Shown in pieces: positions 36,976 to 44,503 of a stretch of 64,000 bases of DNA. The stretch is from NCBI RefSeq assembly GCF_022690685.1, contig NZ_JALCYY010000001.1, positions 124,001-188,000 of the forward strand, in the 5' to 3' direction. A program made the translations under genes and the position numbers. This DNA is from Anaeromyxobacter terrae (GTDB lineage: Bacteria > Myxococcota > Myxococcia > Myxococcales > Anaeromyxobacteraceae). Within the stretch, counting starts at the first letter, position 1. Each line of letters begins with the position of its first letter. Below the pieces are notes generated by a model. It saw nothing but the letters and a program-made list of their open reading frames with translations. It was not told the DNA's origin and did no database searches.

Positions 36976-37011
36976 AGCTAACAAGAGTCGCTGACAGCTA
37001 ACGGCGTTAGC
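36976..37011. promoter_or_regulatory. Putative TetR operator region
   Basis: GCTAAC and GTTAGC form a dyad with a 3-nt spacer (36997-37011), and a second AGCTAAC lies at 36976-36982, 20 bp upstream. It sits between the divergent methyltransferase and TetR genes, where an autoregulatory operator is expected. The low-GC content in this context makes it stand out. Confidence 0.55.
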
Positions 37012-37078
37012 CTAATGCGACCCGCGTTGCGGGATCAAGGGGCCTGCGCGTAGGATCGGCGTCGCCAGGGAGGCGTCG

Positions 37079-37774
37079 TTGAGCTTCGTTCCGTACCGCG
37101 ACAGCAGGGGCCCTCCCCGACGCAAGCCGCTCGACCGGGCGCAGGTGGTCCGGGCGGCGCTCGACCTCCTCGACGAGGTCGGGCTCGACGAGCTCACGAT
37201 GCGCCGGCTCGCGGAGAAGCTCGGGGTCAAGGCGGCCTCGCTCTACCGCCACGTGCGCGACAAGGACGAGCTGCTCGTGCTCGTCGCGGACGAGATCGCC
37301 GGCGAGATCCCGGAGGTGCCGCCGACGGGATCGTGGCGCGAGCAGCTCACCGAGATGGCGCGGGTCAACCGCCGGGGCCTGCTCGCGCACCGGGATGCGG
37401 CGCGGGTGCTCGCGAGCACCCCGCCGATCGGGCCGCGGCGGCTCCGCCACATCGAGGCGGCGCTGCGCGTCCTGCGGTCCTCGGGCCTGTCGGACCGGGA
37501 CGCGGCGCGCGCCGCCTACCACCTCAACAACTTCGTGACCGAGTTCGCCGCTGACGAGGCGCGCTACGCGGCGGCCGCGGCGGCGATGGGCGTCACGCGC
37601 CGGAAGATGCTCGGCGAGGCGCGCAAGCAGTTCAGGGCGCTGCCGCGCGAGGAGTTCCCGCTCCTCGTCTCGCTGGCGGATCACCTCGCGGAGGACGACT
37701 CCGAAGGGCTGTTCCAGTTCGGGCTCGACGTCCTCGTGCGCGGCCTGGAGCGCGTCGCCCGCGCCCGCGACTGA
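37079..37774 (+). CDS. TetR-family transcriptional regulator
   Basis: 231 aa, TTG start with AGGGAGG 6 nt upstream. The N-terminal HTH is clear (T-M-R-R-L-A-E-K-L-G-V-K-A-A-S-L-Y-R-H-V), with the L-Y-R/W-H signature of the family. The C-terminal ~150 residues are helical with the class of ligand-binding domain seen in TetR itself (TetR_C type 1), ligand unknown. It likely represses itself and the divergent methyltransferase. Confidence 0.92.
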   Translation: MSFVPYRDSRGPPRRKPLDRAQVVRAALDLLDEVGLDELTMRRLAEKLGVKAASLYRHVRDKDELLVLVADEIAGEIPEVPPTGSWREQLTEMARVNRRGLLAHRDAARVLASTPPIGPRRLRHIEAALRVLRSSGLSDRDAARAAYHLNNFVTEFAADEARYAAAAAAMGVTRRKMLGEARKQFRALPREEFPLLVSLADHLAEDDSEGLFQFGLDVLVRGLERVARARD

Positions 37775-37830
37775 CGCGCGGCAGCCCACGCGCAGAGGCG
37801 GATGCGCGAGCGAGTCGACTCATCTGGAGA

Positions 37831-37867
37831 GCCCGGACCGAGAGTTCCGCGCCTCGTCCCGCGAGAC
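37831..37867 (+). repeat. 37-nt direct repeat, copy 2
   Basis: Near-identical to 36156-36192, in the same orientation. The two copies enclose the methyltransferase/TetR divergent pair and nothing else. Confidence 0.7.
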
Positions 37868-37977
37868 CGCAAGTCGGACAGTGTCCACCCCCCTCCGATG
37901 CATCGCTGCAGGGCGTGCTTCACATCCTGGCCGGCGGACCGTGCGGCTCCTCGTTCGCGCACGAGCGAGGAGCGCCG

Positions 37978-38433
37978 TCATCGCGCCAGCGCGAACACCC
38001 CGACCCCCACGAGCGCGAGCCCGGCGACGACGAGCACCGCGAGCTGCGTGCTCGGCACGCCCGGGACGAGCACCGCCTGGCGTGGGTCGGCCGGATCGAA
38101 ATAGACCGTGACCTCGGCGCCGGCGGGGAACCGCTCCACCCACTCCCGCGCCCGTCCCTCGTCGTCGTACTCGGCCGCCGCGGCGGAGCCGATCCAGACC
38201 TGCTCCGACTCGAGCGTCCGGCCGCGCGCCTCGTAGGCGTAGCGGATCACGAACCCCCACCGGCGCGAGCGCTGCTCGTCCGCCTCCGAGAGGAGCCGCA
38301 CCCGCGACTCGACGACACGCCCCGGGGTCCGGGTGAAGTGGCGCGTCTCCCGCCCGCGCGCGGACTGCCGCACCCCCAGGGCGAGCAGGACGGCGCCGAG
38401 GCCGCAGAGCGCGAGGGCGAGCCACCTGGGCAT
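37978..38433 (-). CDS. DUF3592-like membrane protein
   Basis: 151 aa from the ATG at 38433. Two hydrophobic segments (about 4-22 and 132-150) flank a soluble part with T-P-G-R-V-V-E-S, Y-A-Y-E-A-R-G-R-T and V-x-V-Y-F-D-P-A-D-P, the pattern of DUF3592 proteins. Function unknown. An upstream ATG at 38469 would add 12 residues. Divergent from the RNase Z gene. Confidence 0.75.
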   Translation of the reverse strand: MPRWLALALCGLGAVLLALGVRQSARGRETRHFTRTPGRVVESRVRLLSEADEQRSRRWGFVIRYAYEARGRTLESEQVWIGSAAAAEYDDEGRAREWVERFPAGAEVTVYFDPADPRQAVLVPGVPSTQLAVLVVAGLALVGVGVFALAR

Positions 38434-38537
38434 CCGGTGATCTTTCGCCGCCCGCCCGCCCCGCGGCAACCACCCCTTCCGGCCCGCCCGCCGACCGGGG
38501 CCCCTCCGCGGCCCGCCTTCCGTTACATTCCCGCCCG

Positions 38538-39482
38538 ATGCTCCGCCTCACCTTCCTCGGCACCTCGGCCGCCCAGCCGACCATCCACCGGAACCTCTCC
38601 GGCCTCGCGGTGCGCCGCGACCGGGAGCTGTTCCTCGTCGACTGCGGGGAGGGGACGCAGCGGCAGATGATCCGCTTCGGCACCGGCTTCGACGTGGACG
38701 CGATCTTCTTCACGCACTTCCACGCAGACCACTACCTCGGCGCCATCGGCTTCCTGCGCACCCTCTCCATGCAGGGCCGCACGACGCCCATGGACGTGTA
38801 CGGCCCCCGGCCGGCGAAGCGGCTCCTCGACGTGATGCTCTTCACCGGGACCGAGCGGCTCGCGTTCGACGTCCGCATCCACGAGGTCGCGCCGGGCACG
38901 GAGGTCCGCCGCGACGGCTGCGTCATGCGCGCGTTCGCGACGGAGCACCGGATCCCCTCGGTCGGCTGGGCGCTCGTCGAGGACGAGCGGCCGGGGCGCT
39001 TCCACCCGGAGAAGGCGGCCGCCCTCGGCGTGCCGATGGGGCCGCTGTACGGCGCGCTCCAGCGCGGCGAGGCGGTGACGCTCGCCGACGGCCGGGTCGT
39101 CCGGCCGGAGGAGGTGGTCGAGCCGCGCCGCCGGGGCCGGACGATGGCGGTGACCGGCGACACGCGCCCGTGCGCGGGGACCATCGCGGCGGCGCGCGGC
39201 GCGGACCTGCTCGTGCACGACTGCACCTTCGGCGACCCGGAGCAGGCGCGCGCCGAGGAGACGATGCACTCGACCGCCCGCGAGGCGGCGCGGGTCGCGC
39301 GCGAGGCGGGCGTGCGCGAGCTCGTGCTCACGCACCTCTCCACCCGCTACGACCGCGAGTGGCAGCCGCTCGTCGACGAGGCGCGGGCGGAGTGGCCAGG
39401 GCCGCTCTCGGTCGCGAGCGACGGCATGACGATCGAGGTGCCGCTCCCGCACGATCTGGCCCGCGCGCCCTCTCCGGGTTAG
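38538..39482 (+). CDS. rnz: Ribonuclease Z (tRNA 3'-processing endonuclease)
   Basis: 314 aa. Metallo-beta-lactamase fold with G-T-S-A-A-Q-P near 8 and the zinc motif T-H-F-H-A-D-H-Y-L-G (His60, His62, Asp64, His65), a later V-T-G-D-T-R-P loop and H-S-T-A-R-E-A-A. These match the short RNase Z form that cuts the 3' trailer from pre-tRNA. The 12-bp gap to the next gene suggests a shared transcript. Confidence 0.93.
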   Translation: MLRLTFLGTSAAQPTIHRNLSGLAVRRDRELFLVDCGEGTQRQMIRFGTGFDVDAIFFTHFHADHYLGAIGFLRTLSMQGRTTPMDVYGPRPAKRLLDVMLFTGTERLAFDVRIHEVAPGTEVRRDGCVMRAFATEHRIPSVGWALVEDERPGRFHPEKAAALGVPMGPLYGALQRGEAVTLADGRVVRPEEVVEPRRRGRTMAVTGDTRPCAGTIAAARGADLLVHDCTFGDPEQARAEETMHSTAREAARVAREAGVRELVLTHLSTRYDREWQPLVDEARAEWPGPLSVASDGMTIEVPLPHDLARAPSPG

Positions 39483-39494
39483 AACCGCGGACCC

Positions 39495-40754
39495 GTGCCG
39501 CGCTCGCCCGCCGAAGATCTCGCCCGCTGGGTCCCGCACCTCCTCCGCGTGTGGCGCGAGGATCGCGGCGCGCAGTCCCGGTCCGGCGGCGCGCACGGCC
39601 AGCGCGGCCGCCACGGCGGTCACGCGCCTCGCGGCGGCTTTCCCCGCGGCGAGCGCGGTGGCCCGCCCGCGCTGCTCGCGCCCGACGAGCTCAGGGAGGT
39701 CGGCGCCGCGGTCGCCCGGCTGTCGAAGGGGCTGACGCGCGAGCGCGAGCTCGCCGGCGCGCGCTACATGGACGAGGGGCGGCTCCTCGGCGCCTACCTG
39801 CTCTTCTACTGGCCGGTCTCCTACCTCCAGGCGCGCGGCATCCTCTCCGAGCTGCCGCGCCGCCCCCGCACCGCGCTCGACCTCGGCAGCGGTCCCGCGC
39901 CGGTCGCGTTCGCGGCGCTCGACGCCGGGGCCGCCGAGGTGGTCGCGGCCGATCGCTCCGCGCGCGCGCTCGCCGCCGCCCGCTCGCTCGCCGCCGCCGC
40001 GGGCGAGCCCATCGCGACCCGCGAGTGGAACCCGACCCGCAACCGGCCGCTCGCGGAGCTCGCCGGAGGCCGGAAGTTCGACCTCGTCACGATGGGTCAC
40101 GTCGTGAACGAGCTCTTCCCCGGCCCCGACGCCGACGCGCGCCGCGCGAACCTGCTCGAGGAGGCGCTCGCGCTCGTCGCGCCGGGCGGCTCGCTCGCGA
40201 TCTTCGAGCCCGCGCTCCGCGACACCTCACGCGCGCTCCTCCGCGTCCGCGATCTGCTCGTCGCGCGCGGCTACGCGGTCCGCGCGCCGTGCCTCTTCCG
40301 CGGGCCGTGCCCCGCGCTCCTACGCGAGACCGACTGGTGCCACGCGGAGCGGCCCATCGAGCCGCCGCCCATCGTCGCCCAGCTCGGCAAGGCCGCCGGC
40401 CTGCGGAAGGAGTCGGTGAAGATGAGCTACCTCGTCCTCGCGCCGAAGGGCGAGGGCTGGGCCGAGCCGCCTGCGGGACGCGTGTTCCGTATCGTCTCCG
40501 AGCCGCTCGCCTCCAAGGGCCGGCTTCGCTACATGGGGTGCGGCCCGGAGGGGCGGGTGGGGCTCTCGCTCCAGGAGAAGCACGTCACGGACGCGAACCG
40601 CCGCTTCGGGGAGCTCCTCCGCGGCGACGTCGTCGAGATCTCCGGCGCCGAGCCGCGGGGCGACGGGCTCGCGCTCGGCGAGGGCTCGGCGGTGAAGGTC
40701 CTCGCGCCGGCCGGCCGTCCCGTGCCGCCGGGCGAGCGGCCGGCGGGGGGATGA
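39495..40754 (+). CDS. Rsm22-like small-ribosomal-subunit methyltransferase family protein
   Basis: 419 aa, GTG start. A low-complexity Gly/Arg/His segment fills ~22-55. The SAM motif L-D-L-G-S-G-P-A-P lies near 134, followed by V-N-E-L-F near 205, the C-H-A-E-R-P motif near 285 and Lys-x-S-Y-L-V-L. C-x-x-x-x-x-C-P and G-C-G-P residues resemble the Cys set of Rsm22 proteins, which assist ribosome assembly. The catalytic role in bacteria is not well defined. It follows rnz by 12 bp. Confidence 0.8.
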   Translation: MPRSPAEDLARWVPHLLRVWREDRGAQSRSGGAHGQRGRHGGHAPRGGFPRGERGGPPALLAPDELREVGAAVARLSKGLTRERELAGARYMDEGRLLGAYLLFYWPVSYLQARGILSELPRRPRTALDLGSGPAPVAFAALDAGAAEVVAADRSARALAAARSLAAAAGEPIATREWNPTRNRPLAELAGGRKFDLVTMGHVVNELFPGPDADARRANLLEEALALVAPGGSLAIFEPALRDTSRALLRVRDLLVARGYAVRAPCLFRGPCPALLRETDWCHAERPIEPPPIVAQLGKAAGLRKESVKMSYLVLAPKGEGWAEPPAGRVFRIVSEPLASKGRLRYMGCGPEGRVGLSLQEKHVTDANRRFGELLRGDVVEISGAEPRGDGLALGEGSAVKVLAPAGRPVPPGERPAGG

Positions 40755-40810
40755 TCTTGCGCCCGCCCGCGGTTCCATGGTGAGGATCCCCCGGATCGAG
40801 GACTTCCCGC

Positions 40811-41620
40811 GTGTTCAAGCTGTTCAAGTCGAGCCCCGCGCCCGAAGCCGCCAAGCCCGAGCCGACGTCCGCCCCGTGTGACACCGGCTGCGGCGACGGC
40901 TCCGCGGCGAGCTCCGCCTCCGACGACGCTCCGTTCACCGGGTGTCTCGTCTGCGGCGAGGACCTCGTCTACCTGCCGGCGTCCACCGAGATGGCGTGCG
41001 TCCTCTGCGGCGCCGCCAAGGTGGGCTCCGCGCGCTGCAAGTCCGGGCACTTCGCCTGCGACGCCTGCCACGCCGCCCCGGCGATGGACGTCATCGAGAA
41101 GGTCTGCGCTTCCACCGACGAGCGCGATCCGATGGCGCTCGCGCTCCGGATGCTCCGCAACCCCGCCGTGAAGCTGCACGGCCCGGAGCACCATTTCCTC
41201 GTCCCAGCCGTCCTCCTCGCCGCCTACTCGAACGTGAAGCGGGAGCCGCAGAAGCGGGCCGAGCGCGTCGCCGAGGCGCGGCGGCGCGTGGAGCCGATCC
41301 AGGGCGGTTCCTGCGGGTTGCTCGGCACCTGCGGCGCGGCCATCGGCACCGGCGCGTTCGTCTCGATCGTCACCGAGGCGACGCCGCTCAAGGGCAAGGA
41401 GCGCGGCCTCGCGAACCGGATGACCGCGCGTGCCCTCACCGTGATCGGCGCGACCGACGCGGCCCGCTGCTGCAAGCGCGACTCGATGCTGTCGATCCTC
41501 GCGGCCGTGAAGTTCGCGCGCGAGCACCTGCGCGTGGACCTCTCCGCGCGCGGCCCGGAGTGCGAGTGGCGGTCGGTGAACAAGCAGTGCGGCGGGACCG
41601 CCTGCCCGTTTCATCGTTGA
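40811..41620 (+). CDS. DUF5714-like Cys-rich protein
   Basis: 269 aa, GTG start. It is Cys-rich: an N-terminal zinc-ribbon-like stretch (G-C-L-V-C-G-E-D-L-V-Y, C-V-L-C-G-A-A, C-x-S-G-H-F-A-C-D-A-C) is followed by a core with H-F-L-V-P-A-V-L-L-A-A-Y, G-S-C-G-L-L-G-T-C-G-A-A and a C-terminal C-x(5)-C. This matches my recollection of DUF5714 proteins, which may bind zinc or an Fe-S cluster. Function not known. It ends just before a hairpin shared with the opposing ABC ATPase. Confidence 0.65.
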   Translation: MFKLFKSSPAPEAAKPEPTSAPCDTGCGDGSAASSASDDAPFTGCLVCGEDLVYLPASTEMACVLCGAAKVGSARCKSGHFACDACHAAPAMDVIEKVCASTDERDPMALALRMLRNPAVKLHGPEHHFLVPAVLLAAYSNVKREPQKRAERVAEARRRVEPIQGGSCGLLGTCGAAIGTGAFVSIVTEATPLKGKERGLANRMTARALTVIGATDAARCCKRDSMLSILAAVKFAREHLRVDLSARGPECEWRSVNKQCGGTACPFHR

Positions 41621-41693
41621 TGGGGGAACCTCGTCGGCCGGGGTCGCTGACGCGCCCGGCCTCCTCGGCTCCCCCATGCCCCCTGCTCGCTCC

Positions 41694-41717
41694 GGGGCAG
41701 GCTCATCCGCCTGCCCC
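41694..41717. terminator. Hairpin between convergent DUF5714-like and ABC ATPase genes
   Basis: GGGGCAGGC pairs with GCCTGCCCC around TCATCC (9-bp perfect stem, 6-nt loop). It lies 74 bp after the plus-strand stop and 65 bp after the minus-strand stop. No T-tract. Confidence 0.55.
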
Positions 41718-41781
41718 TGCGCTCGCGACGAGTGCCGTGCTTCAGCCTCCCGGCCGGCGCCGCTGACGCGGCGGGCAGGAC

Positions 41782-42780
41782 TCACCCCTCCGCGGCCCGC
41801 TCGCGCGAGGCGCGGAAGAGTTCCGACATCACCTCCTCGAGCGGCGGATCCTCGACGGTGAGGTCCGCGACGGCGAGCGCGCCGAGCATCCGCGCCACCG
41901 CGCCCGAGACCTCCTCCGCCGCGACCTGGATCGTCGCCTGCCCGGGCTCGCTCGACACCACCTTCCCGAACCGGCCGAGCTCCCTGGGCGCTCCGCCGCC
42001 GTTCGGGTCCTGGAAGCGCACCACGATCCGCTTGTCGGGGCGGACCTTGAGCGCGAGCGCGCGCAGGTCGCCGTCGTAGATGAGCCGGCCGCGGTCGATG
42101 ACGATGACGCGCGGGCAGAGCTGGACGACGTCCTCCATGTAGTGGCTCGTGAGGAGCACCGTCGCGCCGAACCGCTCGTTATAGGCGCGGACGAAGCTCC
42201 GCACGGTGGCCTGCATCGAGACGTCGAGGCCGATGGTGGGCTCGTCGAGGAAGAGCACGCGCGGCCGGTGGAGGAGCGCCGCGGCGAGCTCGCACTTCAT
42301 CCGCTCGCCGAGGGAGAGCTGCCGGGTCGGCTTCTGGACGAGCTCGCCGAGCTCGAGGAGCCGGACGAGCTCCTCGAGCGTCTCGTCGAACTGCGCGCGC
42401 GGGATGTCGTAGATCGCGCGGTTCATCGCGAACGTCTCGGCGGGCGGCAGGTCCCAGAGGAGCTGCTGCTTCTGCCCCATGACGAGCGTGATCTGCTTCA
42501 GGAAGGCGGGCTCGCGCCGGCGCGGCACGTACCCCGCCACGGTCACCTCTCCCTCCGTCGGGTGGAGGAGGCCGGAGAGCATCTTGAGGGTCGTGGTCTT
42601 CCCTGCGCCGTTCGGGCCGAGGAAGCCGACGCGCTCGCCTTCACCGACCGAGAAGTCGATCCCGTCGACCGCGCGCACCGTCTCGTAGCGGCGGCGGAAG
42701 ACCGAGCGCAGCGCGGCGCCGAGGCCGGGCGGGCGGCGGTGGACCTGGTAGTGCTTGCGGAGGCCGCGGACGTCGATCAC
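41782..42780 (-). CDS. ABC transporter ATP-binding protein (COG4586-like)
   Basis: 332 aa, GTG start. Walker A G-P-N-G-A-G-K-T near 58, Q-loop V-M-G-Q-K-Q-Q-L near 102, signature Q-L-S-L-G-E-R near 156, Walker B V-L-F-L-D-E-P near 178 and switch His in T-S-H-Y-M. The Q-K-Q-Q-L-L-W-D motif is typical of ATPases that serve paired DUF990-type ABC-2 permeases. Those permeases lie at 33303-34890 on the other strand, about 7 kb away, so the exporter is probably a split locus. A different permease pair elsewhere in the genome cannot be excluded. Confidence 0.9.
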   Translation of the reverse strand: MIDVRGLRKHYQVHRRPPGLGAALRSVFRRRYETVRAVDGIDFSVGEGERVGFLGPNGAGKTTTLKMLSGLLHPTEGEVTVAGYVPRRREPAFLKQITLVMGQKQQLLWDLPPAETFAMNRAIYDIPRAQFDETLEELVRLLELGELVQKPTRQLSLGERMKCELAAALLHRPRVLFLDEPTIGLDVSMQATVRSFVRAYNERFGATVLLTSHYMEDVVQLCPRVIVIDRGRLIYDGDLRALALKVRPDKRIVVRFQDPNGGGAPRELGRFGKVVSSEPGQATIQVAAEEVSGAVARMLGALAVADLTVEDPPLEEVMSELFRASRERAAEG

Positions 42781-42851
42781 CCGGGGGATCTAGCGGCAGC
42801 GCCCTCGACGGGGCAAGCCCCTCGTCGCGAGCCCGCCGTTACAATGCGTTC

Positions 42852-43826
42852 ATGGCTCAGAAGAAGCGCCCGGTGACGAAGAGCGGGCGGCCGCGCGCCC
42901 GCAAGGGGGTGAAGCTCACGCCGACCGAGCTGACCCCGCCGCAGCTCGCCCTCGCCGAGCGGCCGCCGGAGCTCGAGGAGCTCGCCGGCGAGATCGAGCG
43001 GGACGGGGGCGCGGTGCTCGCCACCTACCGCGAGCCGCTCGGCGGCCACGCGCTGCTCTTCGCGGCGCTGCCCGTCGACAAGGTCGAGCGCACGCCGTTC
43101 CAGCGCGACGTCTCCGACGCGCACGTGCGCAAGCTCACCGTCGCGATGGACAAGACCCGCCGCTACCTCGACCCGATCATCGTCGTGCGCGAGAAGGACG
43201 CCTGGCTCACGCCGAACGGCGGCCACCGCCTCACCGCGCTGAAGGAGCTCGGCGCGCGGAGCGTCCTCGCGCTCGTGGTGCCGGAGCGGCAGGTCGCCTA
43301 CCAGATCCTCGCGCTCAACATCGAGAAGGCCCACAACCTGCGCGAGAAGGCGCTCGAGGTCGTGCGCATGTACCGCGACCTCGCGGGCTCGGTCGATCCG
43401 AAGGAGAGCGAGATGGCGCTCGAGTTCGAGGAGGCCGGCCTCGTCACGCTCGGCATCGCCTACGAGCAGCGCCCGCGCTTCTCAGGCGGCGCCTACGCGC
43501 CCATCCTCAAGAAGGTGGACGCCTTCGTGGAGGAGAGGCTCTCGAAGGCGCTCCCCGAGCGCGAGCGGCGCGCCAGGGCCGTGCTGGAGCTCGACGACGC
43601 CGTGTCCGAGGCGGTGGCGCGGCTCAAGGAGCGCGGCTTCGACTCGCCCTATCTCAAGGCGTTCGTCGTGGCGCGCGTGAACCCGCTCCGCTTCATGAAG
43701 GGCGGCGCGCCGCCCTTCGACGAGCTCTTCGCGCAGATGACGAAGCGCGCCCGCGGGATGGATCCGGCCAAGATCCGCGGGGAGGACGTGGCGCGCTCCG
43801 GCGGCGCCGCAGCGGAAGCGGAATGA
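42852..43826 (+). CDS. Stand-alone ParB/Srx-domain protein
   Basis: 324 aa. A basic N-terminus is followed by a ParB N-terminal (nuclease/CTPase-like) domain at ~70-160: V-E-R-T-P-F-Q-R, then N-G-G-H-R-L-T-A-L-K-E-L in place of the usual G-E-R-R box. The rest is helical and acidic, with no ParB C-terminal dimer region that I recognise. parA and parS-like sites are absent nearby, so a role in segregation is less likely than regulation or a CTP-dependent clamp. Divergent from the ABC ATPase. Confidence 0.78.
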   Translation: MAQKKRPVTKSGRPRARKGVKLTPTELTPPQLALAERPPELEELAGEIERDGGAVLATYREPLGGHALLFAALPVDKVERTPFQRDVSDAHVRKLTVAMDKTRRYLDPIIVVREKDAWLTPNGGHRLTALKELGARSVLALVVPERQVAYQILALNIEKAHNLREKALEVVRMYRDLAGSVDPKESEMALEFEEAGLVTLGIAYEQRPRFSGGAYAPILKKVDAFVEERLSKALPERERRARAVLELDDAVSEAVARLKERGFDSPYLKAFVVARVNPLRFMKGGAPPFDELFAQMTKRARGMDPAKIRGEDVARSGGAAAEAE

Positions 43827-43854
43827 TCGGCGTCCCCGGGATCGTGCGCCGAGC

Positions 43855-44334
43855 TCAGCGGCGCGCGCTCTTCGCCTCGCTCCGCGCCAGCACGAGCCGC
43901 TTCTCGAGCTCGCCGCCGATCGTCGCGAGCGCCTCCTCGTCCACGTGCAGCTCGGCGTACGGGAAGAGGTCGCGCTCCTCCCAGCGCACGTGCCGCTCGA
44001 GCAGCTCCGCGAACGCCGCCAGATCGGCCCGCTGCTCGCCCGGCCGTGCGCCCCGCGCGGCGTCGAGCAGCCGCTGCAGCTCCGCGTGCTCCCCGCGCAG
44101 CCGGCGCAGGTCGCTCTCGGTCAGGTGCCGGCCGATGAGCTCCTCCTCGGCGCGGCAGTGCGGCCGGAGGATCTGCTCCTCGAAGCGGCGCGCGAGGGCC
44201 ATGAGGCCGGGCAGATCCTTCGGTGCACCCGCCGACTCCGGATGGCCGGCGAGCCCCTGCTTCAGCTGGAAGGAGATCAGGAGCGCCTGCTGGTGCTCGC
44301 TCGAGAGAGGCTTCAGCGCGCGCGACCGCTTCAT
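43855..44334 (-). CDS. Hemerythrin-like HHE-domain protein
   Basis: 159 aa, all-helical. His and Glu ligands of the di-iron site recur as S-S-E-H-Q-Q near 14, H-C-R-A-E-E-E near 59, G-E-H-A-E-L near 80 and H-V-R-W-E-E-R near 112, the HHE cation-binding pattern. Members bind O2, NO or iron and often appear in microaerobic bacteria. Convergent with the ParB-domain gene. Function beyond the di-iron site is unproven. Confidence 0.85.
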   Translation of the reverse strand: MKRSRALKPLSSEHQQALLISFQLKQGLAGHPESAGAPKDLPGLMALARRFEEQILRPHCRAEEELIGRHLTESDLRRLRGEHAELQRLLDAARGARPGEQRADLAAFAELLERHVRWEERDLFPYAELHVDEEALATIGGELEKRLVLARSEAKSARR

Positions 44335-44503
44335 GAGGGGATGGTGTCGGAGAACCCAGGGACACGCAAGGGAACCCTCCTCCCGCGGGCGGGCGTGCGA
44401 GCCCGGCCGGGGGGAGGCCCTCGGCGTCGTTGACGCTCCGCGCCAAGCTCCTTACAACTCGCCGAGCAGCCGACCGATTCCCCAGTCAATCGGAGAGAGA
44501 TCC

